Shown here: positions 1 through 13,025 of the stretch, piece after piece
How the letters are laid out: each line of letters starts with the position of its first letter
How positions within the stretch are numbered: the first letter of the stretch is position 1
Assembly: GCA_022266195.1 (NCBI GenBank)
Contig: WHVY01000003.1
Coordinates: 2,976,001 to 3,040,000 of the forward strand
DNA from: Tetranychus cinnabarinus
Taxonomy: Eukaryota > Arthropoda > Arachnida > Trombidiformes > Tetranychidae
DNA: 64,000 bases
Direction: 5' to 3'
Position numbers and translations under genes: made by a program
Notes under the pieces: model-generated
Told to the model about the DNA's origin: nothing
Databases searched by the model: none
Seen by the model: the letters and a program-made list of their open reading frames with translations, nothing else

Positions 1-291
1 AAGGAGGTAACATCTTTAATGTTGAACAAACCAAAAAGATAAAACAAACTCAATTCAATCCCGTTGGGAACCTAATCAGATATTTTAATAGAAGATCCTG
101 ATTGATTTTAGCTAATCTTTATTTCATCCTTTTTTTTTTGTCAAATTGTTGCTGTTGCTGGACACCAGTAACAACCAGTTAATTTACCTTGTGAGTGTAA
201 TTTTACTGTTTTTTCACTTGGTAATCTTTTTGTTGCGCTTTCATCATTACCACTGCCACGGATAGTAACGTATAAGCTATTACTACCTTCA

Positions 292-345
292 CCTTCGTCA
301 TCGTCATCGTCATCACCATCATCATCATCATTACCATCATTAACC
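292..345. repeat. TCA/TCATCG trinucleotide-rich tract
   Basis: This is an imperfect run of TCA, TCG and CCA triplets just upstream of the bestrophin start codon. It probably lies in the 5' UTR or proximal promoter. Nothing else recognisable is seen in positions 1-291, and no promoter element could be assigned. Confidence 0.5.
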
Positions 346-354
346 TAATCGACA

Positions 355-3300
355 ATGACTGTTAGCTATCAATCAGATGTTGCCTCATCAACCTCCGGTG
401 GCCTTATAAGACTCCTTTGGAGATGGAGAGGAAGTGTTTGGAAGTTGGTTTACAGAGAATTGTTACTTTTTATTGTTGTTTTTTTAGGCCTTTCATTGGC
501 TTATAAATTTTTGTTTACTGATAAACTCAAAAGGCAAGGATAAATTCATTATTCCTTTGATTTGTCACCATTCGTTGAACTCTGTCCTCGCGCTGTTCAA
601 CATTGGCTGTCCATTTCAAATTTAATTTCACTATTCGTTATTTTCAACGGTTATTAAGTTCATCTTTCATTTGTTTGGCTATTGAAATTTTAACTTAACA
701 TTCAAACAAACTTAACCCACCAATGGTTTTTTAATGCAGTAAAAAAAACTAATCTTGATATGAGTCAAAGTTTCTTCAACATTACAAAAGATTAAGAAAC
801 TTTGAACTCTGAAATCATTTTTTCAACTCTCTAAAATCCAACAGATTTGCTTTTCCTTTTTTCAACTCTAGTCAATCTCAACTTTTGTTTTCTGTTTTTT
901 TGATTAGAAATCAAAATCAAGCCTAAAATGGAAAACTTGAAACTTAGTTAGCAACAAGTAATTATTCATCTTTTGCCAAAAAGATGTTCATAATTGTAAT
1001 TATGAAAGTTAAAGATAACATTTAGCGACAAGTTAAACGTTTGGCATTTGTCTTTCCTTTAATGATTCGTAAAAAATATCAATGTTAAACATAGGATAAT
1101 GGAAACATCAGTCCATTAAGTAGAGATATTCATTTTGGACAACAATACAAATCATCTTTAGATTTACTCATCTCTTTAATAAACCATTTTGTTTCATTTC
1201 TTTTCTCTTCTAGGAATTTCGAATATTTGGTTATTTTTTGTTCAGCCTTTGTAGACATGATCCCATTATCATTCATATTAGGCTTTTATGTATCGTTCAC
1301 AGCCACACGATGGTGGAACCAATACACGGCCATCCCTTGGCCTGACAAGTGAGTAAGTTAATCATTCATCACTCCCCATCTTCTCAACCTACTGTCATCT
1401 CCTCCTCCCTAATGTTGGTAATTATCACATGATTACCTGTCCAGTTATTTTACCACAAAAGCTTCATCTATCATCAATAATGCCAATAGTTATTAATGAA
1501 GCTGTCATATTGACGATTCCCCTTAGTTTCATCCTCACTAATCTCTTGTCTTTCTCGTCTTGTTAAACCATTTGTTCATCATTTTATTTTCATTCTATTC
1601 ATCAGCATTATTATCATCTTCATAATCATCATCTTCGTCATCATGGAATGTTTCAGTTAACACTTTTTCGTTCACTCTCTTTGACTTGACTTGACTTTTT
1701 CTCCTTTCATGCTTCTCTTCATCACTTGGCATCATTTCTCATCTCAAGTTATATTTACGATCTTCCTTCTCTTGTTATTACATTGACTTGAAGTAAAAAA
1801 GGTTGAACCGTTGATTTGGTGCCTTTAGTAGGGCCAAAAAGACAGTGTAAAAGAAGAGGAAAAAGACTTGAGACTAAGTGGAGGTGTATATTAGTTAGTA
1901 TTTGTATTATTATATTAAGCATTAAAGCCAATTTTTCCTCTGTTGATAATGAACAAAATGCTGTCTACCCCAAAAAAACCTGCTTGGCTTAAATTCAAGA
2001 ATTATAATATTTTGTTTGATATTAAAAACGGTTTCTCTCTCCCTCTTCCCTCATCTCCTTCATATTGATGTCTTTTTATAATATTTTCATTTTATTCATT
2101 TTATCTAATGTTTTTTTTCATACTGTTCATCTTTATTCCAGATTAATGAATAACATCGCCATGTATGTCCCTGGCTCAGATGAGACCAGTAGGATGCTCA
2201 GGAGAACTCTAATGAGGTATCTAAATTTAACATTGGTCCTGGTTTTAAGATCAATAAGTATAGCTGTTAAAAGACGATTCCCGACCAAAGAGCATCTTGT
2301 CGAAGCTGGTAAGATGGTGTCAGTTGTCGTTATCAAGTTCAAATCACCTTAGATTTGTGTCGCATATTTATCGTTAACAATATGTTAGGAAATGATTCAA
2401 TTTTTATATCATCATGTCATAGGAATCAAGTTTATCTGTTGCCTTATAAACTTTGTTTAACCAAAAGCTGTTGCATTTCAAGAGTAAAATCTTGATATTT
2501 TATGCCAATTTGATTTGATAACTTTGCAACATTATGTTAAGACAGCTTTAACTTATAGCAATTTTGTTTCTACATTTAGGTTTTATGACAAAATTAGAGC
2601 TTGAAATGCACACTTCAGTGCCCTCCAATGAATTTAACACATTCTGGATTCCCTGTACATGGTTTATCAACCTTTTAAGGGAAGCTCGACAAGAATGTCG
2701 CATAACTGATTCTTCAGGACTAAAACTGATAATGGAGGTAAGCTTTCTTTTATTTTCATTTGACTCAGTCTAGATTTATCAACTTTAATTACGTCTTTCT
2801 TATTTCTTATTTCATAATTTAGGAATTTAATGAGTTTAGAAGTAAATGTGGCCTTCTCTGGAGCTATGATTGGGTCAGCATTCCATTGGTTTATACTCAG
2901 GTTGGTTGAATTATTTAACTATGACAATCAACTGCATCCAATTTGATTGCCATCGCATCGAGTATATTGCAGTTGAAATCAGCCATTGTCGTAATTGTAA
3001 CTTTACAAGGATATCAAATGCAGCTAAAAATACCAAGTGCTCATGTTAGTGATTTTCATAGATTTGCATTGGAATGAGATTAACCATAACCCAGTTAAGC
3101 CGCGTTATTAAGTTGATAAGTTGTTTCAAATGAAAGTATCCAAAAATGATTGCATAACCAGAGTAATTTAAATTCAAAATGGTATTAGCTCTCAATTGTT
3201 CAGCTTTAGTTTGCCAAAATAAAGTGAAATTGCAAACATTTTAAATGCAAGGTTGTCTGTTGGCAGGTAAACTGTCATTAAATGATGTCAACAACAACAG

Positions 3301-6300
3301 AAGGGGCAATTATCAAAATAATTCAAATATTTAGGTTAGAATGTCGAAAAATGCCTTTTTTGTTTGTTTTTTATGTAACATTTTATATTCCCAAAGAGCC
3401 TATTAATTTTCCTCAACAGATTTTACTATTGGTTTGTTTTACCCACAACCTACTAATCCTATGCATGTCAATTATCTAATTTTAAACAGATAGCAAAGAA
3501 GGAAAAAAAGTCCAATCAGAATGACTGTTTACCCAAGTTATAAATTGTGAATGCAAATCAAAATGGTTCTCCATATTGTTACTTTTGATTTGTCAACATT
3601 CACTGTGAATTATTTTCTCACTTTGAGATGCAATTAGAATGCAAAGGAATCTAACCAAAGGAGCAAACCCTTTTTTCATTGCGTTTTTAAACTTGGTTTT
3701 TTGGCTTCATTCCTCAATTAAAACTAAACTGGAAGAGGATGATAAAGTATGATTATGGTGATGAAAAAAAGCACTAGATAAGCATTGTAAAAGGGACACA
3801 AAGCTCCAGGAAATTGAAGGAAACCTGATGATGATATTAGCATGCCACAATAAGAAATATAACTCTGTCTTGATATGTTTTAAGATTCCTTTTTGTTTGA
3901 TGCTTGGATCAGCATTTGATAACTTTGATGTTTGAGAAAACAAATTGAGAAATGGAGTCAATTTTTCTCACTACCTGTTTTAATTAGTCTGAGCGAAGTG
4001 AAGAAAAAACCTCGATTGCACTGGCAAAACTCAAAAACCATGTAACGGATCTCTTTCAAATTTGATTATATTGTAGATACAATATATAAGCAGTATCGAC
4101 AGTGACACTCATAATCTTAAGCGTTTGAAAACATACGCGCTTAGTTCAAAATGGGAAGCTATTTCCAGAAAACGCAGGACAGAAACCAGAGCAGGACCTA
4201 AAGATGTAGATTCAAATATTAGGTTGAGTGTTTTATAAAATATGTACAGAATTGATAAGTTGAGATAGTTCACATAGACATATTGCAATGCATAGTAACT
4301 ATTGGAAAATTGATGCTTTGTAATTATCTTACCTTAAAATGTTTTTCCTTTAATTTTTAGTTGAATTACCTAAATTAATTAGTAGGTAGTTATCTAATAT
4401 ATTCAGAAATTTCGTTTAATAAGCTCGTCTTCTGTGGACAGAAACACTATGTCTCTGTGTCTAGCTATGTCTTACCATGACCTTATTTCAATTTTATAAA
4501 CATAAGGAGCAATAAAAACCGAATCGATGAGTGCTTTGATTGTTTGAATATTAGTACATCATGTATATCAAGTGTTGATAGTCAGCATAAAAAATTGAAA
4601 CAAAATTAACAAAAAATAAACATTCGCTCAATCACCAAATAAAATCCCCAGATGGCGACTGTGAAACAGTCAAATTGATGGTCACCAATTTTGTTTACAT
4701 TTTCGTGATTATTTCAACTTTAATTGTGATTTCCATGTTTCTCTTTTTAGGTGGTAACAATAGCTACCTATGCATTCTTCACTGCCTCTGTATTTGGACG
4801 ACAAAAAATTGAACGGAGTCCAAAAGTATTTAATGTTGAAATTGAACATCGATATGAGCCTTACATTCCTGTCTTTACAGTTTTACAATTTTTACTTTAC
4901 ATGGGCCTTCTTAAGGTAATTTAATTGTTTAATTTAACATGTTTAATGTCAATGTAAACTTAAATCTTATTTATTTACTTATTCTACTTACTCTCTTTCA
5001 ATATTTCTAGTTAGGTGAACAATTAATTAATCCATTTGGTGATGATGATGAAGATTTTGAATTGAATTGGATTATTGATCGCCATTTAAAAGTTTCAATC
5101 TTAGGTGTTGATACATTAAATTGTAGTCCACCTCCCATGACAAAGGATTGTTATTGGGATGAACTTGATATCAAATTACCATACACAGCCGCTGCTGTAT
5201 CCTACAAAAAGCGCACTTATCGTGGCTCAATGGCATCATATCAGTAAGTTTTAATATCAACCGAACGAAGTAAAGTAACTGAAGTTAAGGTCATGGGTAG
5301 TATAACAACAGTCGTTGCTTTAATATTTAATTTACAGTAAATGAACTTTTTGATCAATCAGTTTCAGTTATCCCTCCATTATTAAAAAGATATTAGTTGA
5401 ATTTGTCAGCTCAATCGAGAGATACTCACACGCTTAGCTGGTTAAACTGTGACTCGAGGGATACTTTAGTTACGATTGACCTCTTTTGTAGATAGTGAAT
5501 TATTATCGATCACTTAGATCTTAATTATTTCTGATTTGAAAATTTATGCTAAAGTCTCATTTCCTAATCTGTAGATTAAGGAGTAAATCTTGAATTTGCT
5601 CAGATTTATAATGCCTTTAAGAAATAATTGCTAGAATTTTCAAATCATCTGTTAACAAATCTTTATTTTTAATTTATCTAAAATTAACAAAACTCTTTCA
5701 CTTTTTGATCGCAATTTGTTCATGTTAAACTGATCTGGTTTCTTTAATTTTCCTTGTTTAACAAATAGTGTTCCAAGTGAGCAGCAAGGTCTTGTTGTAC
5801 CTGAATTCGAAGCGGAAGAAGATTACGAATCCGAGGGCATCAGTGATACTCTCAGCAAAAAGGATAAAAGTTCATCGTCAATTTTTGGTTCCGTTTTTAG
5901 TGCTAAATCCATAAAACGAAATGAAAGTTTAATGACGCTAGGCTCGGAAGATTTTGAAGCCAATTACCCTGAAGTTTGGAGAGGGTCTTCAGCATCATTT
6001 TTTGTAACCAATGAGGAAGTAATTTATGAAGAAAATGGGAAAAGCTCGATTGTTAAACCAAACGGTGCTGAAGCAAATGCTCGCAAATCTTCTGGTGAAC
6101 AAATTAACCAGGAATTTCAACGTATCCGCGGGTAAGATGAACCTGCTCCTTTAATCTCAATGTAATCAGACTCAGACTGCGAGATTTTCTTTCAAAAATT
6201 AATTTGCTCATTAGAGAATCAAAATAGAAAATGAAAAGCTATGTTTAAATTCATAATTCTTATCTCTTATATGCAATTAATCACTAAAGAGCTTAATGTT

Positions 6301-8024
6301 TCACTACTAACTCACTCTGTTATTTTATTTTATACAGAGATTCAACATACTTCATTCGAAGTCAGCCAAGGAAACGCTCAGATCCATTATCAGTTTTGCT
6401 TGTTTCATCAGGAAGTGAAGACAAATCATCTGATCCTTTATTGGCGTTTGCAGGTCACACACCTAGACCCGATATAACTTTCGACCCAACTCTTGGTGTT
6501 TTCTCGAATAAAAATCGTTTGGAGAGTGCTCCCCCTTCTCGTCGTCCATCTGCGTCTAGTCTTGTCAAACAGTCTAAAGAAATCAAAGGACAAGCTGCTC
6601 GTCCTCCATTACCTGAAATAACTCCAGCAATGCTTGATTCTCGACTAACTGAAGTATCTGTAGCTCGCTCTGCAAGCTCAGCATCAAGAAAAATTAGTAA
6701 ATCGGGTCGTTCTGGGTTACTCAAAATGGGTAAAGGTGAACGAGGCTTAAGAATACGACCTTTTGTCAAATCAAAAGTCACCTTCAGTGAAGATACTAAA
6801 GCTGAATTTAGTACCAAAGATTCAGCTTCGCTTTATCATCTTGACCCAAGATTCCAGCCTGATCCAATAAATGGACAAATAGATTTAACTCTATCCACTC
6901 CGGAATTAAGTCAACGCTCAACTGACAACACTTCATGTGGTGGTTACCTCGATAAACGTCTGTCAGATTGTTCATCTTCACGGCCAGTGGCTATGCTGGC
7001 TCATCCAGTGGTGCAGAAAGCAACGTTAGTAGACACTAGTCATGTAGTCATGTCTCAAGCCACGGTTTGTGCTGGTGCTCCTCCCTTGATTGGATCTGCT
7101 AGCGGTTCTTCAACTTCAATTCGAGGCGTCAGGAGGATATCATGTGATGATGTCAATAAAAATGGTTACACAAGACCAGACACAGAGGAAACCCAAGTTT
7201 GGTTAAGGCATCAAAGTTTACCAAATATACAAGAGATAACAGAAGAAGGTGCTACTTCACCAGGCCCTGATTGTGGCGAAAGAGAGTTTGGCTTAGCTCG
7301 AGGACCTTCAAAAAGACATAAAGATACAACAGGAGAACGTGTTTTAGGTAAAATGCTGTCTAGACAAAGTGAAGTAGAAGAAGATATTGACCAACCACCG
7401 GAAAACACTGGTACAGAAATCTCAGACATTAATTCAAAAGATGAATCTCTAGTTAGATTATCTTACCAGGCTGATGAATTTTCGCCCGATCCTGCTAGTA
7501 ATTGTTCAAAAAGCATGCCACTGAAGGAAGGTGGAGGCAATGGCAGCAGTGAAAGCTGTAAAATTCAAACCAATGTAGGATGTGGAGGTAACGATATAGC
7601 TAACTCTCGTAGGCCTAGAAAACGAGCTGCAATTCGTCCTAGCAATAGTAATTCCTCCAAACAATCATCAACTGAAAGTGAATCTGGTAGCTATGCAACT
7701 GCTTGCTCTTTGTTCACACCAATATCTGAAGAAGAGGCTGCTCGACAAAAACTCGACAACAACGGTGCCAATAAATTATCTTTCCACTCAACGGATTCAT
7801 CGATTTCATCATTTTCATCGGCAAAAGACCAAGACCAAGACACCGATATGCTGATGCCCATTAGTCCATCCAACTCTTTTTCAATGACCAACAGAATGAG
7901 CAGTGATAGTGCAATCTATGGGTCACATTTAGACCAAAATTTACCTGAAATTGTTATCCTTCCAACAAGCCCAGCTGAATCGACGATAGATATTGTGAGA
8001 GCGAATGAAGATAACCAAAGTTAA
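355..8024 (+). CDS. Best: Bestrophin chloride/anion channel, nine coding exons, 1054 aa
   Basis: This encodes a calcium-activated anion channel of the bestrophin family, which forms pentamers in the plasma membrane. Exons are 355-533, 1214-1348, 2142-2308, 2580-2737, 2823-2900, 4751-4915, 5011-5243, 5769-6131 and 6338-8024. They sum to 3165 nt with the frame preserved at every join. Family hallmarks are visible: the N-terminal Ala10, the neck segment IPLSFILGFYV with Ile76, Phe80 and Phe84 at the same numbers as in human BEST1, the RWWNQY motif at 92-97, and an acidic calcium clasp GDDDEDFE at about 304-311. Intron 1 starts with GC rather than GT (AAAAG/GCAAGG), and the frame requires this. 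The tail after about residue 375 is Ser-rich, low in complexity and nearly 700 residues long, far longer than in vertebrate bestrophins (about 585 aa in total). The 1.85-kb intron 5 (2901-4750) holds no recognisable gene. The family call is secure; which paralogue it is cannot be decided. Confidence 0.95.
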
Positions 8025-8094
8025 CATTGACTTTATTAGACTCTTTTATATCATCATTTCTTTGTACCATCTTTTGCTTTCGATCAATTGTTTT

Positions 8095-8100
8095 AATAAA
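8095..8100 (+). terminator. Putative polyadenylation signal of the bestrophin gene
   Basis: A canonical AATAAA lies 71 nt after the stop codon. The site was called by motif and position only. Confidence 0.5.
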
Positions 8101-8952
8101 TGATGAAATACGATGAAAATTATCAAATTTAAATTTGAATTTACCTTGTTTGTCTTCTTTTATCATAACTATAAAATATTTAATTTCACTCTGATTCATC
8201 AAAAATGAACATAAAAAAGTCAACCGAACCAGAAGTTGTCCATGCAAAGCAATAATTATGAACCAGGATAGGTAGCAATTTATCAGTTTGTTAATTACTC
8301 ATATTGTTACTCATGTGCACCATAAAACAAGCTTACAACTCATTCGAGATTTTAGATTCATAAGATAGCTCTTATTTAAAAGATTTTTGATAAGATTTAA
8401 AAGTGATTCAATCAACGGTACAAAAGGGTTGAAAATAATGAATGATTCAATATTAATATTAATATAATCACATGGCTGTCCTTTAATCTAATAGGAATCA
8501 AAAAAGATAAAATTTACAGAGCAATTTTGTATCAAAATTCAGCTTCAACGTATGTCTGAATATCTATCCGCTGAATTCCTCTATTAAGAGCTGAATAATC
8601 TTTTGAGTTATTTAGTTAAAATGAATAAGCTGGAATTAAAAAAGCATCATCTGAATTCTCGAAAATGTCAATATCAGGCCATTTAGTTAAAAGCACCAAA
8701 AATCTTTGCTAAATGTAATATTTAAAATTAGCAAGAGAAACAGTAAAATTAGCTTTCACAATTTTGCTCATTCCAAGTTTATTTTGAGTTTGTTTTCCTA
8801 ACACACGAGAAAGTACTCAAGTATAAGGACACTCAGTCATTGTTAATTATTTGTTAATGTGATTGATTATTGAAATAAATTTTAGCGATCAACTTAAACC
8901 ATGCTGCAGTGTGTAAAATATAATGAAATGAATAAGTTTGATAAGGGAAAAG
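8101..8952. other. Intergenic, no gene recognised
   Basis: This is AT-rich sequence between the bestrophin 3' end and the first family A repeat. I see no coding or RNA signal in it. Confidence 0.6.
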
Positions 8953-9541
8953 ACACAATTATCACATTTATACACAAATTGAGACAAATGGGTAAAAATT
9001 AATTTCTATCAAATTTAGACTCTGTTGGTTTGTAGGGACATATAACCTGAGTCCATTTGTGCGATTTAGTTGCAGTTCAGTGCAGATGCAGTTCTTGAGA
9101 AAATTGGGTTCGAAGTTTAAACTTGCAAAGCTTTTTGCACAATTATGGAAGCTGATTTTTCCATGAAACTCATAGCACTTATGTAACTTTTGATAGCTCA
9201 TCTGAAAATGTACTTATTTTGTATTATATTAATAAAATAAAACTTTCCGTTTTCTGTAAAACCAATAAGCTCGATTTTCATGCAAACCGACCTTCTTCTG
9301 TGACCGAAAGAGTTAAAGAGCTGAAACTTAATGAGAACTGTTGTTAAATTACTAAAATTATTCAATCGATGATGTAAAGTAACAATTATCATGGACAAAT
9401 AAGTTTCAGCTCTTTAGTAAACCGTTCATCAGAGAAAATTTTAAATAGCACAAATAGACTCAGTTTTTATGTCCCCACACGCCAACTGAGTCTAAATCTG
9501 AAGGAAATTGATTTTTACCCGTTTTTGTCCATTTATGTCGA
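8953..9541. repeat. Family A foldback repeat, copy 1 (right end truncated)
   Basis: The left end starts CACAATTATCACATTT and runs into GGGTAAAAATTAATTT and CTGAGTCCATTTGTGCGATT. The right half is the inverted counterpart (AGCACAAATAGACTCAGTTT, then GATTTTTACCCGTTTTTGTC). Copy 8 near 56460 ends in the mirror image of this left terminus, which defines the family's outer end. Here the right terminus is missing its last ~25 bp, at the point where the Kv1 exon begins. Confidence 0.75.
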
Positions 9542-12050
9542 TTCAAGGCAAAAGATTACAGTGGAAACAATAATTACAATAACCGAAATAATTGCCACAA
9601 CTCGAGCTCCTTGCGATGACTCTGGATGTTCAAAGAGAAGCCACAGTTTTCGCTGAAAATCACCTTTAGATAAAGGCGCTTCTTTAGCTCGAGGAGCAAA
9701 ACCTTCCTCAGCTTTAAACTTGTCAATTGCCAAAGAACCCAATTGATAGAAGCGAATCTCTTCCAGGAAAATGTCCAAAGGTACATTCATTGGTCTCCTC
9801 AATTTACCATTAGATTGATAGTAATACAGAATTGGTTCAAAAGCTATTCGACATCGGTCAAAGAAATATTCATTCCGATGAGGGTCGAAATATCTAATAT
9901 AAAAATAATAAACCATTAGTATTATTTGAAAAGCTAGCAATTTAGAAGATTAACAAAAGTTTGATTGAAATTAGGATTTTTTAATAAGTTAAATTGGATG
10001 TCAAAAACCAATTCATTTTAGGGCTAGCATTCAACCAGACCGGTCTTTATTAGTGCTAATACTGTAGAAGTAGCAAAACAAACATTTCTTCCACTATTTC
10101 TTTCTTCTATTCGACATTTAACAAGAAATAAGAGTACCTTTAAAATCGCAGTTTCCTAATGTTCTATGTTTATAAAACTAAATATGAGCGATAGGACGAT
10201 ACTACTAAATTAACTCAAGACTGGCTCTTATTGTGAAGGATTTCATTGCTTAAAACTAATGCTTAGCTTAAATGCATTGTAAATCTAGTAAAACCGATGA
10301 TTTTCAACTAACTTATGTTAAGCTATGTATTGCTGAGAACTTTGACTTTCGGGTTGGGATTTGAGACTTGAAGGCTTTGTAAGGGCATAAACTGAGTCCA
10401 TCAGTGGTTTTAAAAAGTTTCTTCGATCAACAGTTGCCGAGAAAATCGAGTCCAAACTTGAAACTTCGATCGCGTTTTACTCCATTATGGTAAAAGATTT
10501 TTTCATAAAACTTCATTTTACTGATGTCAATTTTGATGATTAATCAGAAAACGTACTTATTTCGAGATATAAAACTTTCCGTTTTCTGTGAAACAGAAAA
10601 GTTCGATTATAATTTAAACGTGTCGCATTTCGTGATTGTAACAGTTAGAGACCTGAAACTTATTATTTGTGGATAAAATTTGGTGAGTCACATCAAGTAT
10701 CTAACGATTTTTCAAACTTATGAATAGTTCTCTTGTTTTTGGCCGTTTACCCAAAAACTTTAGTCTCCGATATTTCGAGAATAATAGCGCATTCAATCAT
10801 CATTCTTTGACTAAACATTAGCTATTATTATGGACTCTGATATATTGAAATATAAAATTATTCAAGATCCTACCAAATAAGTTATAATATTTTATTACTT
10901 ATGTTATCAGATTTGAAACTTTGTTTAAAAAAGGAAACATAAATCTTAGATGATAGAAAGATATTCCTTATTTATTAAATTAACTCAGATTCCATTGGGT
11001 ATTCAATTATATCAAGTTTTAGCCCATAATGAAGTCTAATATTTGGTCATAGATTCATGACTGTAGGTGCTACCGTTCTCGAAATATCGAGGTTCAAAGT
11101 TTTTGGGTAAACGGCCAAAAACAAGAGAACTATTCCTAAGTTTGAAAAATCGTTAGATACTTGATGTGTGCCATCAAATTTTATCGAGAATTCATAAGTT
11201 TCAGTTCTCTAACTGTTATAGTCACGAAATGCGACACGTTTAAATCGAAATCGAACTTATCTGTTTTATGGAATACGGAAAGTTTTATATCTCAAAATAA
11301 GTACGTTTTCTGATCAATCATCAAATTGGCTTCAGTAAAATGAAGTTTTATGAAAAAATCTTTTAGCATAATGGAATGAAACGCGATCGAAGTTTCAAGT
11401 TTGGACTCGATTTTCTCGGCAACTGTTTATCTAAGAAAATTTTTAAACCCATTAATGGACTCAGTTTTCATGTGCTTACAATTATGCACCAATATGACAA
11501 TTGTGTTCACTGTCTCTTTTCAGTAAAACATCTTTCAATCTTCTTGGTTAATTGTTTAGTTTTCTGGTTGTTTTGGGTTAGCTAAATGAAATGATTTGAA
11601 GCTGTTGAAGACTGTGTTATGTTTTTGGAGACCCAAAGTTTCAAATCAATCTGTTTGTTGTAAGTTCTGAACTAAATTAATAATCGATGATCTCAGAAGT
11701 ATCTTGACATAATTTTGATAAAGCAGCCTTTCTCTTGACCTAGGCTGGACTATTAACTGTTCACAAGAAAACCTTTTCCTGATTACTGAAATCTATTAAT
11801 AAGCTTAACTGACCTTATTCTTCGTCTTGGATCTCCTAGAAGAGTATTTGGAAAGGTACACAATGTCCTTAATTGTGTTTCGAAGCGAGAACCACTCACA
11901 TTGATTGTAACCCGTTCACAGAGATGATGATTATGATTTAAAGGCACAAAGCGTTCATATTGGACATTCAAATTGACAGCCGATGTTGATTCAATGCGTT
12001 CTCTAGCCTCAATCTCAGTATAACCAGTAGTTGTTACCCTTGGAAATGAC
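9542..12050 (-). pseudogene. Sh: Shaker-type Kv1 potassium channel fragment (T1 domain to start of S1)
   Basis: Two exons on the minus strand, 12050-11814 and 9893-9542, join in frame across a GT-AG intron. The first gives most of the T1 tetramerisation domain (CERVTINVSGSRFETQLRTL, then LLGDPRRRIR). The second continues with YFDPHRNEYFFDR and LYYYQSNGKLRRP, then SSQGARVVAIISV and the first part of S1, ending at FCLE. The frame then runs into repeat sequence and stops after three residues. The voltage sensor, pore and S6 are absent, and no channel-like exon follows before the bestrophin gene. The first exon has a 3' splice site (TTTCAG at 12051) and no start codon, so a 5' exon is missing or unrecognised. 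There is no internal stop or frameshift, so the truncation may be recent. It could still be transcribed as a T1-only product, but is best treated as a broken gene. The G-to-S change in the usual VSGLRFETQL (Leu to Ser) is notable. Confidence 0.8.
10345..11490. repeat. Family A foldback repeat, copy 2 (long inverted arms)
   Basis: Arms of about 400 bp at 10384-10790 and 11079-11485 are inverted copies of one another. For example AAACGGCCAAAAACAAGAG on the right mirrors CTCTTGTTTTTGGCCGTTT on the left, and the outer ends are CATAAACTGAGTCCAT and ATGGACTCAGTTTTCATG. The spacer is about 290 bp. It lies in the intron of the Kv1 fragment. I see no transposase, so it is non-autonomous. Confidence 0.8.
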
Positions 12051-12384
12051 CTGAAATAATAAAATGAAAGACACCATCAACTAAGATCATCCTTTAATTA
12101 GGAGTATTAGTTTAAGGAAAATAATAAATTGGGGAAAAAGTCAAAGTTATTCTCATACGCTTGAAAGTAGCAGCGTAATAAAGTTAAGGTACCATAATAA
12201 ACTACCGAATGCTCATCATAAGCGTCCAATTTTGAGCCTAAATTTAAAGTTACTCATGATTCATGGATAACTAAATTAGCACTGATTATCTTCTGCTATT
12301 AACGAGAAAATCAAACTCGCTTCATATCAAAGACTCTTGGCTTGTGAGCTTGGGTTAATTTTAACAAGAGTTTCTTTTGGAATG

Positions 12385-12815
12385 GGCATAAAATGAGTCC
12401 ATTATTGCAATGGAAGAGTTTCTCCGATCAACAGTTTTTGAGGAAATCAAGTCCAGAGTTGAAACTTCGATTGCCTTTCATTCAATTATGGAAGTAGATT
12501 TCTTCATAAAACTTCATTTTACTGATGTCAATTTGTATGATGTACCAGAAAAAGCACTTATTGCAAGAAATAAATCTTCCCGTTTTCTGCGAAACAGAAA
12601 AGTTCGATTTTAATTTAAACGTGTCGCATTTTGTGACTGAAAGAGTTAGAGGAGGGAAAATTATTATTTGTTACTAAATAATTGTTACTTTACATCATTC
12701 ATCGAATAACTTTATCAATTTAACACTAGTTCTCTTGATTTTGGCCACCGGTCTTAAAACTTTGGGCATCAATATTTCGAGAATGGTGGAACCTACAGTC
12801 ATCATTATTTCACCA
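12385..12815. repeat. Family A repeat, copy 3 (single arm)
   Basis: This starts CATAAAATGAGTCCATTATT and follows the left arm of copy 2 through GTTTTCTGCGAAACAGAAAAG to TTTCGAGAATGGTGGAACC. No inverted partner follows, so it is a half element. Confidence 0.7.
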
Positions 12816-13025
12816 ATCTAATTCTTTACTAATCAACAATTCAATAAATTTAACTTTCCATTAGCGTGTTTGGGTCTCGATTTTTGGGTTTTAAATGCAC
12901 GCGCAACAACTTATTCAACAAACAAAACTCATCTCAACCCATTTCTCGTGAAATAAACCAATATTCTGGTTAAACTTGCAAATGCAATGCAAAAAGTACG
13001 ACTAAAGGCTCGAACATTTCAATAA

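Noticed and set aside
6455..7891. Minus-strand open frames opposite the bestrophin tail
   Set aside because: They are antisense shadows of the long final exon and resemble no protein.
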